Assembly (NCBI RefSeq): GCF_002844195.1
Contig: NZ_PEND01000004.1
Span: 124,001 to 188,000, forward strand
Reading direction: 5' to 3'
Length of the DNA stretch: 64,000 nt
DNA from: Halegenticoccus soli
GTDB lineage: Archaea; Halobacteriota; Halobacteria; Halobacteriales; Haloferacaceae
Shown here piece after piece: positions 52,104 through 60,170 of the stretch. The notes beneath the pieces were generated by a model that ran no database searches, had not been told where the DNA came from, and worked only from the letters and a program-made list of their open reading frames with translations. Position 1 is the stretch's first letter, and every line of letters begins with the position of its first letter. Position numbers and translations under genes: made by a program.

Positions 52104-52898
52104 TTAGTGGGGTTCGGCGATGCCCTGCACCCAGACGATGCCGATGTGGATGGCGATGAGCGTCGTCACCACGAACGGGAGCAGGAACACGTGGATGATG
52201 TACATTCGTTGCAGCGTCGCCTGCGAGAGGGTGAAGCCGCCGAACAGCAGCTGGGCGACCCACTCGCCGGCGAGCGGGATCGAGAGGCTCATCTCGACGC
52301 CGATCTGCCCGGCCCAGAACGCCAGCTGGTCCCACGGGAGCAGGTATCCGGTGTACCCGAACACCATCGTCAGGCTGATGAGGACGATGCCGATGAGCCA
52401 GTTGAGCTCGCGGGGCTCCTTGTACGCGCCAGTGAAGTACACGCGCAGCATGTGGAGGAACACCGCCGCGACCATCACCTGGGCGGACCACCGGTGGACG
52501 CTCCGGAGCATGAAGCCGAACTGGAGTTCGGTCATGATGAACTCGATCTGGCTGTACGCCGTCGTCGGGTCGCCGCTCGTCGCCGGCGAGTAGTAGAAGC
52601 CGAGCAACGCGCCGCTTATCGCCGCGACGATGTACGCCAGGGTCGAAAAGAGCCCGAGGGTGTACAGGGGGTACCAGTACCAGAACTTGTTGTCGAGGTT
52701 GTACTGCTCGGTGTGGCTCTTCGGCATCTGGAGATTGACCCGGTAGTAGAGCGTCTCGAGGATCTCCAGGTAGTCGACGATGCGGAGCCGCGTGTCGAGC
52801 CAGATGAGCGCCGTGAGGTACGTCGTCTCGACGGGCGTCAGATCCTTCTCCTTCATCCAGCCCTTGTGGTCGAATTCGTCTTTCTTTTCCAGGCTCAT
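52104..52898 (-). CDS. petB: Cytochrome b N-terminal subunit (PetB-like), two b hemes
   Basis: This 264-residue protein is a cytochrome b6-like subunit with four helices and the expected heme ligands: His135 and His149 in HRWSAQVMVAAVFLH, and His236 and His251 in HVFLLPFVVTTLIAIH. The second pair is spaced by 14 residues, as in b6, rather than 13 as in mitochondrial cytochrome b. It takes electrons from menaquinol. The gene starts three bases after the next upstream gene's stop, so the cluster is one operon. Confidence 0.92.
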   Translation of the reverse strand: MSLEKKDEFDHKGWMKEKDLTPVETTYLTALIWLDTRLRIVDYLEILETLYYRVNLQMPKSHTEQYNLDNKFWYWYPLYTLGLFSTLAYIVAAISGALLGFYYSPATSGDPTTAYSQIEFIMTELQFGFMLRSVHRWSAQVMVAAVFLHMLRVYFTGAYKEPRELNWLIGIVLISLTMVFGYTGYLLPWDQLAFWAGQIGVEMSLSIPLAGEWVAQLLFGGFTLSQATLQRMYIIHVFLLPFVVTTLIAIHIGIVWVQGIAEPH

Positions 52899-52901
52899 TT
52901 G

Positions 52902-53291
52902 TCACCTCTTGTAGTAGGGGTAGATCGCGCGCTTGACGTGGTCCCACGGGCTGCCGTCGCCGAGTCCGACGCCGTCGACCTCGTCTTCGCGGACGTAGAG
53001 GTCCTCCCACTTCCGGCGGCGCTTCTTCACGATCATCACGTCCGGGAGGAACTCCTTGCGGTACAGCGCGAGGATGAACGCCAGGTCGATGAACACGACG
53101 GCGAGGATGCCGCCGAGGAACATGTTCCCGATGTCGGTCAGTCCCCAGCCGGACATCAGCCCGTAGGCGAACAGGAACACGAAGACGACCTCGATCACCG
53201 TCAGGAGGACGATGGCGATCGCGGCCGCCGTGCTCTCCCGCGCCGGTTCGTACCGGTGGATGTCGCCGTAGGAACTTCCGGACGACGACAT
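52902..53291 (-). CDS. Small two-helix membrane protein between halocyanin and cytochrome b
   Basis: This 129-residue protein has two helices (about 20-45, STAAAIAIVLLTVIEVVFVF, and 52-77, FLGGILAVVFIDLAFILALY) and a basic/acidic C-terminal tail ending in IYPYYKR. Its start shares one base with the halocyanin stop (53291), so the two are coupled. The position between electron acceptor and cytochrome b suggests a structural subunit of the quinol oxidising complex. No cofactor motif is visible. Confidence 0.8.
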   Translation of the reverse strand: MSSSGSSYGDIHRYEPARESTAAAIAIVLLTVIEVVFVFLFAYGLMSGWGLTDIGNMFLGGILAVVFIDLAFILALYRKEFLPDVMIVKKRRRKWEDLYVREDEVDGVGLGDGSPWDHVKRAIYPYYKR

Positions 53292-53839
53292 TACTTCTCA
53301 CCCCCGGCGGTGTTCCCCGTGTTCGCGGACTCGCCGTACTTCAGAATGTAGAACGTGTAGATGATCGTCACGACGATCCCGAGGATGGTCGACACGCCGA
53401 CCCAGTGGGCCTGGATCGGGACGCCCAGTTCCTCGAGTTCCTTCTCGCCCGCACCGCCGCCCTGCTGCGGGTTTTCGGTGACGATGATCGTCCCGACCAT
53501 GCCGGCCGACTCGTGGGGCTCGCAGACGTACTCGTACTCCGCCACCTCCTCGAAGGTGTGTTCGAACTCGAATCCCGTGTCTTCGAGCGGCTGGTGGCCC
53601 CAGTCTCCTTGGTTCGGGACGACGTTGTGGCCGTCCGACTCCCAGACGAACTTCACCGTCGTCCCGGGCGCGATCTGGAGTTCCTCGGGCTCGAACACCA
53701 GCGAACCGCCGGGGCCGACGATGACCTCCTGGGTTCCGCCACCGCCGCCGCCACCGCCTTCCTGTGCGGCGGCTGTTCCGGCCGTCGCCGCGACAGCGGC
53801 AGACCCTCCGGCCGTCCGTAAAAAGTCCCGCCTATTCAT
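53291..53839 (-). CDS. Membrane-anchored halocyanin (blue copper protein)
   Basis: This 182-residue protein has a Tat signal (NRRDFLRTAGGSA), a Gly-rich linker and a plastocyanin-like domain with complete type I copper ligands: His71, Cys106, His109 and Met114 (YVCEPHESAGM). Unlike soluble halocyanins, it ends in a transmembrane helix (about 146-167), so it stays on the outer face of the membrane. It is the likely electron acceptor of the cytochrome b complex and occupies the place of a Rieske protein in this operon. Expression is coupled to the next gene. Confidence 0.9.
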   Translation of the reverse strand: MNRRDFLRTAGGSAAVAATAGTAAAQEGGGGGGGGTQEVIVGPGGSLVFEPEELQIAPGTTVKFVWESDGHNVVPNQGDWGHQPLEDTGFEFEHTFEEVAEYEYVCEPHESAGMVGTIIVTENPQQGGGAGEKELEELGVPIQAHWVGVSTILGIVVTIIYTFYILKYGESANTGNTAGGEK

Positions 53840-53903
53840 ACAGGTGACACTGAGGAAGGGACGCGCTTAAACCCACCGACTCCTCCGCGATCGGACGTCC
53901 GGC

Positions 53904-54731
53904 TCAGGGGCTCTCCGTCTCGCGTTCGGGGCCGTCGGGGCGGGCCGCGCCGGACGTCTCCGAGAGGGGGAGGAAGTCCGGACGCTCGCCGTCCTCGACG
54001 CCGACGGCGCGGAGTCGGTTGCGGTACTCCTCGGCCCGGAACCGGTCGGACAGCCGGGCGTTGGCGACGACGAGAAAGAGGAAAAAGCCGATCGCGACGA
54101 AGACGAGGCCGATCACCGGCGCCACGATGTCCAGGTTCGCGATCGGCCAGGCCACGAGGAGGCCGACGCCGGCCAGCAGCTGGATGGCGGCGACGATCTG
54201 CAGCATCGTGTTGCCGAGCTCGCCGCTCCCCTCCGCGATCTCGTCCGGCGACGGGAGCGCGGCGTCCGCGGGCGGTTCGGGCACCTCGTACTCCTCCATG
54301 GAACAGAGCGCGACCGTCGGTTTCACGTCGCGGAGCACCGTGCCGATCCCCTCGACGCTCCCGTCGGGGAACACCACGGCGTACCCCTCGTCCGAGTACG
54401 CGATGAGCCGCTGTTCGCCGCCCTCCTCGATCCGCTCGACCACGGCGAACACGTCCCGGTCGGCGATGCGCGCCGCGAGATCGCTCTCGACGCGGTCCAG
54501 GAGCTCCCCGCCGACGATCCAGGAGTCGGGATCGAACACCGCCTCCCACTCCTCCAGCGTCATCTCGGCCATGTCCTCCGGGCCGAAGTCGTCGAAGTCG
54601 TACTTCTCCTCGACCTGCCGGCGGAGTGCGTCGAGCTCCGCGTCCGCGTCGTCCGCCCTCGAGGACGCCCCGTCGGCCTCTTTCGGCCCGTCGTCCGGCG
54701 TCTCGGCCGGCGTCGATGACGGGTCTGTCAT
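53904..54731 (-). CDS. Membrane protein at the head of the cytochrome b cluster
   Basis: This 275-residue protein has a long acidic, probably cytoplasmic N-terminal region (residues 1-155, with VEEKYDFDDFGPEDMAEMTL) and two transmembrane helices (about 180-202 and 205-228), followed by a charged tail. It is the first leftward gene of the cluster and is divergent from the four-helix protein at 54827. It may be an assembly factor. I chose ATG 54731 (MTDPSSTPAE) over 54752. Confidence 0.75.
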   Translation of the reverse strand: MTDPSSTPAETPDDGPKEADGASSRADDADAELDALRRQVEEKYDFDDFGPEDMAEMTLEEWEAVFDPDSWIVGGELLDRVESDLAARIADRDVFAVVERIEEGGEQRLIAYSDEGYAVVFPDGSVEGIGTVLRDVKPTVALCSMEEYEVPEPPADAALPSPDEIAEGSGELGNTMLQIVAAIQLLAGVGLLVAWPIANLDIVAPVIGLVFVAIGFFLFLVVANARLSDRFRAEEYRNRLRAVGVEDGERPDFLPLSETSGAARPDGPERETESP

Positions 54732-54826
54732 TACCCCGAATCTACTTGCCACACGCGTATACGCTTTCCGACCCGCGTCGCGGCCGATTCGGTCCCTTTA
54801 CGCCGGCCGGCGACTTAGGCCGACCG

Positions 54827-55306
54827 ATGGTAAGCGAGACGGTCGTCGCCACGCTCGCCGCGCTGATGGTCACCGCGAGTTTCCCCTTCTACCTCTACGG
54901 CGCGTGGATCATGATCGACGCCGAGACCGTGACCTGGGACGTGCTCACGTACCACCTCAAGTTCATCGTCGTCGGCTTGACGCTGAACACGATCCCCGTC
55001 GTCGCCTGGATGATCCCCCGGCTGTTCAAACAGTTCGGCGGGCTGGCGGCGCTGCACGCCATCCTGGGACTGCAGGCGTACGCGATGCTCGTGTTCGCGC
55101 TCACCGGGATCGTGCGGATCTTCCAGGCCAAACACCGGGCGAACCTCTACCGCGACCCGGATCAGGACGTCGACCTCGACGACCTCCACGAGAACATGAG
55201 CGCCTGGCGCGGACGCCTCCGGATCGGGGTCTTCGGCTACGTGCTGTTCTGGATCGGCGCGTACCTGCTCGGGATCTACCGGTACCTCACCGGGTACATC
55301 TTCTGA
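54827..55306 (+). CDS. Four-helix membrane protein divergent from the cytochrome b cluster
   Basis: This 159-residue protein has four hydrophobic helices (about 5-25, 40-62, 72-95, 128-152) and conserved-looking His/Arg residues near their ends (YHLKFIVVGLTLN, AKHRANLYRD). Spaced His residues in helices raise a heme-binding possibility, but only His43 and His77 fall inside them, so that is weak. It lies opposite the cytochrome b cluster and probably belongs to it functionally. Confidence 0.75.
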   Translation: MVSETVVATLAALMVTASFPFYLYGAWIMIDAETVTWDVLTYHLKFIVVGLTLNTIPVVAWMIPRLFKQFGGLAALHAILGLQAYAMLVFALTGIVRIFQAKHRANLYRDPDQDVDLDDLHENMSAWRGRLRIGVFGYVLFWIGAYLLGIYRYLTGYIF

Positions 55307-55338
55307 AAAGCGGCGGGGACGGCGGAGAACCGAACGCC

Positions 55339-55581
55339 TCAGCTCTGGTAGGGCTCTTCGTCCCGGTGACGGTCGGGGTTCTCCTGCTCTGCGGCCTCCT
55401 CCTCTCGGACCTCCGAGAGCTGTTCGACCTCGCGCTCGCGCTGTTCCTCCTCGGCCTCCGCTTCGGCCTCGCGCCGCTCCTTTTCCGCTTTCTCCTCTTT
55501 TTCCTCCTCCTCCTCGTTCTCCTCTTGAACGGGGAGCTCGGTATCCTCCTCCAGGTCGATCCCGTGTTCGTCTTTCGTCAT
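55339..55581 (-). CDS. Glu-rich low-complexity protein
   Basis: This 80-residue protein is about 40 percent Glu, with a long charged helix rich in E, K, R and A (about residues 18-65), and no hydrophobic core. It would be disordered or a single extended helix. It stands between the four-helix gene and endonuclease III on the opposite strand. It may be a real small acidic protein, or a chance frame on the opposite strand of a repeated CTC/TCC-rich DNA stretch. Confidence 0.45.
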   Translation of the reverse strand: MTKDEHGIDLEEDTELPVQEENEEEEEKEEKAEKERREAEAEAEEEQREREVEQLSEVREEEAAEQENPDRHRDEEPYQS

Positions 55582-55663
55582 GGGCGGCAGTTGGGTCGTC
55601 AGCCCGTTATGCGTTCCGGCCGGTCCGACCGCCCGACGGCGCCGCCGTGGAGGCCGGGTCCGG

Positions 55664-56350
55664 TCAATCCCAGGGTTCGCCGCTCGCCAGGTCGATCTCG
55701 TGGTCGAGTTTCGACGACGGGCAGAGGTCTTCCACGACGCAGTCCGAACACTCCGGGTTGATCGCCGTGCAGGTCGCCCGTCCGTGGCTGATCATGAGGT
55801 GGGTGTACTGCTGCCAGTCCTCCTCGGGGACGATCGACATGAGGTCGCGCTCGATGCGCTCCGGGTACTCCTCCTCCGTGATCCCCAGCCGCCGGGAGAG
55901 CCGGCGGACGTGCGTGTCGACGACGATCCCCTCGACCACGTCGTGGCCGTGCTGGAGGACGACGTTCGCGGTCTTCCGCCCGACGCCCTTCAGCTCCGTC
56001 AGCTCCTCCATCGTGTCCGGGACCTCGCCGCCGTGCTCCTCGACGATGGTGTTCGCGGCGCTCTTGATCCACTTCGTCTTGTTGTTGTGGTAGGTGATGG
56101 AGCTGATGTCCTCGTCCAGCTCGTCCACGTCGGCGTTCGCGTAGTCCTCGGGGGTCCGGTACTTCTCGAAGAGGTCCGCCGTGACCTCGTTCACGCGCTC
56201 GTCCGTGCACTGCGCGGAGAGCACGACGGCCACGAGGAGTTCGAGCCGGTTCGAGAAGTTCAGGGAGATCGTCGAGTCGGGGTAGGCGTCGTACAGGCGG
56301 TCGAGGACTTCGAGCACCTGCTCCTGGCGGGTTTCGAGTGGCGTGCCCAT
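55664..56350 (-). CDS. nth: Endonuclease III (paralogue 2, canonical)
   Basis: This 228-residue protein has the full DNA glycosylase/AP lyase set: the helix-hairpin-helix ELKGVGRKTANVVLQHG with catalytic Lys126, Asp145 in GIVVDTHVRRLSRR, and the canonical 4Fe-4S loop C194-x6-C201-x2-C204-x5-C210. It removes oxidised pyrimidines. The classical cysteine spacing distinguishes it from the copy at 31925, so the two probably differ in specificity. Confidence 0.94.
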   Translation of the reverse strand: MGTPLETRQEQVLEVLDRLYDAYPDSTISLNFSNRLELLVAVVLSAQCTDERVNEVTADLFEKYRTPEDYANADVDELDEDISSITYHNNKTKWIKSAANTIVEEHGGEVPDTMEELTELKGVGRKTANVVLQHGHDVVEGIVVDTHVRRLSRRLGITEEEYPERIERDLMSIVPEEDWQQYTHLMISHGRATCTAINPECSDCVVEDLCPSSKLDHEIDLASGEPWD

Positions 56351-56466
56351 GGTCGGAAGTGTCGCCGCGTCGGTTTGAGTGGTTCGGAGTCGAGGTCGGC
56401 GGAGCCGGTCCTCGCTGCCCGCGCCGACGGCGAAGAGTTAAGCCCGCCCGTTTCGACCGACCCGGT

Positions 56467-56601
56467 ATGAACCTCCCGGGTGAATTCGACCACGACGCGT
56501 GGCTCGCGGCGGCCGGAACCGGCGCCGGCTACGTCCTGATCCTGCTCGTCATGTTCGCGCTGCTGTTTTTCGTCCCGTACCTGGTGTTCGCGCTGCTCTG
56601 A
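56467..56601 (+). CDS. Tiny membrane protein (44 residues)
   Basis: ATG at 56467 opens MNLPGEFDHDAWLAAAGTGA followed by one hydrophobic helix (about 20-42, YVLILLVMFALLFFVPYLVF). An AT-rich box (GTTAA, about 56438-56442) lies about 27 nt upstream. The acidic N-terminus and clear single helix suggest a real small membrane protein. Its size lies below the usual annotation limit, so it is easily missed. Confidence 0.6.
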   Translation: MNLPGEFDHDAWLAAAGTGAGYVLILLVMFALLFFVPYLVFALL

Positions 56602-56749
56602 TCGCACGTCCGATTGCGCCGCTTCGCCGGCGAAGGAACTGCCGACCGTGCGAGCGCGCCGCTCTCGCTCTCGGCGAGCGACTGAAACTCCGCGATCCGA
56701 TAGGAACGAGAGAAGAGCTTTGCGCCCGAGCGCGAACGCCGCGCGACTC

Positions 56750-57967
56750 TCAGGCGAACGCGCGGGAGACGTCCGCGTCCTCGTCGGACTCGGCCTGGAT
56801 CTTCTCCCAGGCGTCGAGGAAGTCACGCATGTAGATCTCTGTCCGGTCGTCGCGGATGGCGAGCATGCCGGCTTCGGTGCAGATCGCCTTGATGTCGGCG
56901 CCGGAGGCGTCCTCGGCGAGCTCCGCCAGCTCGGCGAAGTCGACCTCGTCGTCGACGTTCATCTTCCGGGTGTGGATGCGGAAGATGATCTCGCGGCCCT
57001 CCTCGGTCGGCTTGGGCACCTCGATGAGGCGATCGAACCGACCCGGCCGGAGGATGGCGGGATCGAGCATGTCGAAGCGGTTCGTCGCGGCGATGATGCG
57101 GATCTCGCCGCGCTCCGAGAACCCGTCCATCTCCGAGAGCAGCTGCATCATCGTCCGCTGGACCTCGGCGTCCCCGGAGGTCTTCGAGTCCGTCCGCTTC
57201 GAGGCGATGGCGTCGATCTCGTCGATGAAGAGGACCGCCGGCTCGTTCTCGCGGGCGACCTCGAACAGGTCGCGGACGAGCTTCGCCCCCTCGCCGATGA
57301 ACTTGTGGACGAGCTCGGAGCCGGCCATCTTGATGAACGTCGCGTCCGTCTGGTTCGCGACGGCCTTCGCCAGCATCGTCTTGCCGGTGCCCGGCGGCCC
57401 GTACAGGAGCACGCCCGACGGCGGCTCGATCCCGACCTTCTCGAACATGTCGGGGCGATCGAGCGGCATCTCGACGGTCTCGCGGACCTCCTGCATCTGT
57501 TCTTCGAGCCCGCCGATGTCCTCGTAGGTCACGTCGGGGCTGTGCTCGACCTGCATCACCCGGGCCCGGACGTCGGTCTCGTTGTCGAGGCGCTTGACGA
57601 TCGAGAGGGAGTTGTTGACCGCGACGCGCGCGTCGGGTTCGAGTTCGCCGCGCATCTCGTTCGTGACCTCGGTGAGGGCCTCCTGGTTGTTCCCGTGCTG
57701 TTTGATGATGACGCCCTCGTCGGTCATCTCCTGGACCGTCGCGACGAAGAGCGGGGACTGCTTCAGCTTCTTGTTCTCGTGAGTCAGGCGCTCGAGTTTC
57801 TGCTGGTACTTGTTGTTCTCGGCGTTCGCGTCGAGGAGCTTGTCCCGCATCTCCTCGTTCTGTGACTCGAGTATCTCGAGGCGCTCCTGCAGGGCCTCAA
57901 TCTTCTCGTGTTGCGACGTCGACTCCTCGTCGTACGGCAGATCGACGTCGTCCACAGTGTCGGTCAT
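56750..57967 (-). CDS. panA: Proteasome-activating nucleotidase (PAN)
   Basis: This 405-residue AAA ATPase unfolds proteins for the 20S proteasome. A coiled coil (about 20-75), an OB domain (about 78-140) and the ATPase domain follow in order: Walker A GPPGTGKTMLAKA near residue 190, Walker B VLFIDEIDAIASKR, and the arginine-finger region LDPAILRPGRFDR. The C-terminus reads DVSRAFA and lacks the HbYX Tyr that docks other PANs to the 20S ring. The start at 57967 follows a TATA-like box. An upstream in-frame ATG is ignored because it would add unlikely sequence. Confidence 0.95.
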   Translation of the reverse strand: MTDTVDDVDLPYDEESTSQHEKIEALQERLEILESQNEEMRDKLLDANAENNKYQQKLERLTHENKKLKQSPLFVATVQEMTDEGVIIKQHGNNQEALTEVTNEMRGELEPDARVAVNNSLSIVKRLDNETDVRARVMQVEHSPDVTYEDIGGLEEQMQEVRETVEMPLDRPDMFEKVGIEPPSGVLLYGPPGTGKTMLAKAVANQTDATFIKMAGSELVHKFIGEGAKLVRDLFEVARENEPAVLFIDEIDAIASKRTDSKTSGDAEVQRTMMQLLSEMDGFSERGEIRIIAATNRFDMLDPAILRPGRFDRLIEVPKPTEEGREIIFRIHTRKMNVDDEVDFAELAELAEDASGADIKAICTEAGMLAIRDDRTEIYMRDFLDAWEKIQAESDEDADVSRAFA

Positions 57968-57989
57968 CACTCGCCTTAGGTCGGTCGCC

Positions 57990-57996
57990 AATAAGA
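57990..57996 (-). promoter_or_regulatory. TATA-like box of the PAN gene
   Basis: The minus strand reads CTTATTG-type sequence 23-29 nt before the ATG at 57967, consistent with a leaderless message. Confidence 0.45.
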
Positions 57997-58103
57997 GGCT
58001 TCGGGTAACGTAACCCTCCGTCGAACACTCACCGAAGAATAACCGAAGGTAATCATTACACATGGTAAATATTATTAACCTGTATTCCCCAGGTCGAGGT
58101 AGT

Positions 58104-58364
58104 ATGAGCACCTCAGAGGCGGTCAGGGGAGACGCGGCGTCCGATCGCTGGGCGTCGGTCCGGGACCTCCCGCCGAGCGCGAAGCTAGTCGCCAAAGTCC
58201 TCGACTACAACGACACGCTGACGCAGAGCCAACTGGCAGAGGAAACGCTGTTGCCGCCGCGGACGGTCAGGTACGCCCTCGCCCGGCTGGAAGACGAGGG
58301 GGTCGTCACGTCGCGCTTTTCCTTCTCGGACGCCCGCAAGCGCCTCTACACGCTGAACATTTAA
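58104..58364 (+). CDS. Small winged-helix regulator (MarR/TrmB-like)
   Basis: This 86-residue protein is a single winged helix: LPPSAKLVAKVLDYNDTLTQ, the helix pair SQLAEETLLPPRTVRYALAR and the wing RFSFSDARKRLYTLN. The TATA-like promoter of the operon that follows overlaps its stop codon. It may regulate PAN or the mre11-rad50 operon, both adjacent. An AT-rich region (58054-58085) separates it from the divergent PAN gene. The ATG at 58104 is preferred over 58062. Confidence 0.8.
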   Translation: MSTSEAVRGDAASDRWASVRDLPPSAKLVAKVLDYNDTLTQSQLAEETLLPPRTVRYALARLEDEGVVTSRFSFSDARKRLYTLNI

Positions 58365-58368
58365 ATAC
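58359..58368 (+). promoter_or_regulatory. TATA-like box overlapping the winged-helix stop codon
   Basis: ATTTAAATAC contains the TAA stop (58362-58364) of the winged-helix gene and lies 22-31 nt before the GTG at 58390. It would drive the small-protein/mre11/rad50 operon independently. Confidence 0.5.
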
Positions 58369-58389
58369 GATCGCGGCACCAGACGTCCC

Positions 58390-58752
58390 GTGGCGAATCC
58401 GAGAACGGTCAAGCGCGCGCTTCGTCGGCTCGCGCTGGGAGCCGAACCGCCGACCCCCGCCGACCACCGGCGGACGATCCGAGCGGGAGCGGACGCGCTC
58501 GCCAGCGTCGAGGACGCGGCGGCTTTCTTCGAGCGGTCGGGAGAGTCGGACCTCCGGGCCGCGGTCGCGACCGCGGAGCGTCGGGCCGACGACGACGCCG
58601 CGCGGGCCGGGCGACGCGTCCTCGCTCGCGTCGAGCGGTACCGGCGCGCCGCGGCCGACGCGGTTCTGAACCCCCCCGCGGACGCGGACGATCACTTCCG
58701 ACCCGGTCGCACAACGCCTTTACCGAGCGGTTGCCAAGGAGGGAGCAGATGA
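58390..58752 (+). CDS. Small helical protein coupled to mre11 (unknown function)
   Basis: This 120-residue protein starts with GTG. It is rich in Ala, Arg, Glu and Asp and predicted helical: RTVKRALRRLALGAEPPTPA, RTIRAGADALASVEDAAAFF, RRVLARVERYRRAAADAVLN. The C-terminal 20 residues look disordered. Its stop overlaps the mre11 start (ATGA, 58749-58752), so it is made with the repair nuclease and may be an accessory factor. I recognise no family. Confidence 0.7.
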   Translation: MANPRTVKRALRRLALGAEPPTPADHRRTIRAGADALASVEDAAAFFERSGESDLRAAVATAERRADDDAARAGRRVLARVERYRRAAADAVLNPPADADDHFRPGRTTPLPSGCQGGSR

Positions 58753-60170
58753 CGCGGGTGATCCACACCGGCGACACCCACATCGGGTACCAGCAGTACC
58801 ACTCGCCGGAGCGACGACGGGACTTCCTCGAGGCCTTCGAACAGGTGGTGGACGACGCGGTCGACGCGCGGGTCGACGCCGTGGTCCACGCCGGAGATCT
58901 CTTTCACGACAGGCGACCCGACCTGGAGGATCTCCTCGGCGCGCTCTCCGCGCTGCGGAAGCTCGACGACGCCGGCATCCCCTTCCTCGCGATCGTCGGA
59001 AACCACGAGTCGGTCAGGGGGGACCAGTGGCTCGACCTGTTCGAGCGGCTCGACCTCGCGACCCGCCTCGGGCGCGAACCGCACGTGATCGGCGACACGG
59101 CGTTCTACGGGCTCGATCACGTCCCCCAGTCGCGGCGGAGCGAACTCGAGTACCGGTTCGAACCGCACGACGCCGCGCACGCCGCCCTCGTCGGCCACGG
59201 GTTGTTCACGCCGTTCGCCCACGCGAACTGGGAGACTGAGACGGTGCTGCGCGAGTCGAACGTCGACTTCGACGCCGTCCTGCTCGGCGACAACCACGCG
59301 GCCGACACGGCGACCGTCGACGGGACGTGGGTCACCTACTGCGGTTCGACCGAGCGCGCGAGCGCGAGCGAGAAACCCGGGAGGGGGTACAACCTCGTCG
59401 AGTTCGACGGGGACGTCGACATCCGCCGGCGGGCGCTCGACACCCGGCCGTTCGCGTTCGTCTCGGTCGAGCTGGCGGACGGCGAGGGCGTCGAGCGCGT
59501 CCGCGAGCAGATCGGTCAGCACGACCTCGACGGCGCGGTCGTCATCGTCGAGATCACCGGGGCGGGCGAGCCGCTGACGCCCGCGAGCGTCGAGGCGTTC
59601 GCGACCGAGAAGGGGGCGCTCGTCGCCCGCGTCACGGACAGGCGCGAGATCGACGCCGAGACGGAGCTGTCGGTGAGCTTCGCCGACCCCGACGACGCGG
59701 TCCGCGACCGGATCGTCGACCTCGGCCTCTCGGCGGCGGCCATCGACATCGACGAGACGGTCCGGGCGAGCAAGGTGGCCGATTCCAACGTCCGCGAGGA
59801 GGTGCGGACCCGCGTCGAGCGGCTCGCCGCCGACGATCCGGGCGCCTTCGAGCGCGCCCCGGACGCAGCGGACGACGCCGAACGCCCGGATGCCCCCGAG
59901 CGCCCGGACGCCGCGAACGGAACCGGCGGAGACGGAGTCAGCGACGACGGGGACGCGGCCGAGCGGCCGAGCGAAGGCGCGGCTTCGGACGCGGATCCGG
60001 AGACGGCCGACGCCGACGCCGACGCCGAAGCCGAGGCCGACGCCGAAGGCGATGGTACGGTCGCGTCCGCCGCGGACGCGTCGGGTCCCCCGGCCGAACC
60101 CGAGCGCGAACCGGAGCCGGACGGATCGGCTCGAAACGGCGACCAGGTGTCGATGGAGGACTACCTGTGA
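58749..60170 (+). CDS. mre11: DNA double-strand break repair nuclease Mre11
   Basis: This 473-residue calcineurin-like nuclease carries the phosphodiesterase motifs [37 protein letters not shown] and LLGDNHAAD. Together with Rad50 it processes DNA ends. Residues from about 365 to the end form a long acidic, low-complexity tail rich in Ala, Asp and Glu (many DADAEAE-type repeats), ending MEDYL, which may bind partners. The start overlaps the upstream stop (ATGA) and the stop overlaps the rad50 GTG, so translation is coupled through all three genes. Confidence 0.95.
   Translation: MTRVIHTGDTHIGYQQYHSPERRRDFLEAFEQVVDDAVDARVDAVVHAGDLFHDRRPDLEDLLGALSALRKLDDAGIPFLAIVGNHESVRGDQWLDLFERLDLATRLGREPHVIGDTAFYGLDHVPQSRRSELEYRFEPHDAAHAALVGHGLFTPFAHANWETETVLRESNVDFDAVLLGDNHAADTATVDGTWVTYCGSTERASASEKPGRGYNLVEFDGDVDIRRRALDTRPFAFVSVELADGEGVERVREQIGQHDLDGAVVIVEITGAGEPLTPASVEAFATEKGALVARVTDRREIDAETELSVSFADPDDAVRDRIVDLGLSAAAIDIDETVRASKVADSNVREEVRTRVERLAADDPGAFERAPDAADDAERPDAPERPDAANGTGGDGVSDDGDAAERPSEGAASDADPETADADADAEAEADAEGDGTVASAADASGPPAEPEREPEPDGSARNGDQVSMEDYL

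Noticed and set aside
54827-55306. A heme-binding cytochrome role for the four-helix protein
   Set aside because: Only two His residues fall in or near helices and they are not paired as in b-type cytochromes, so I left the function open.
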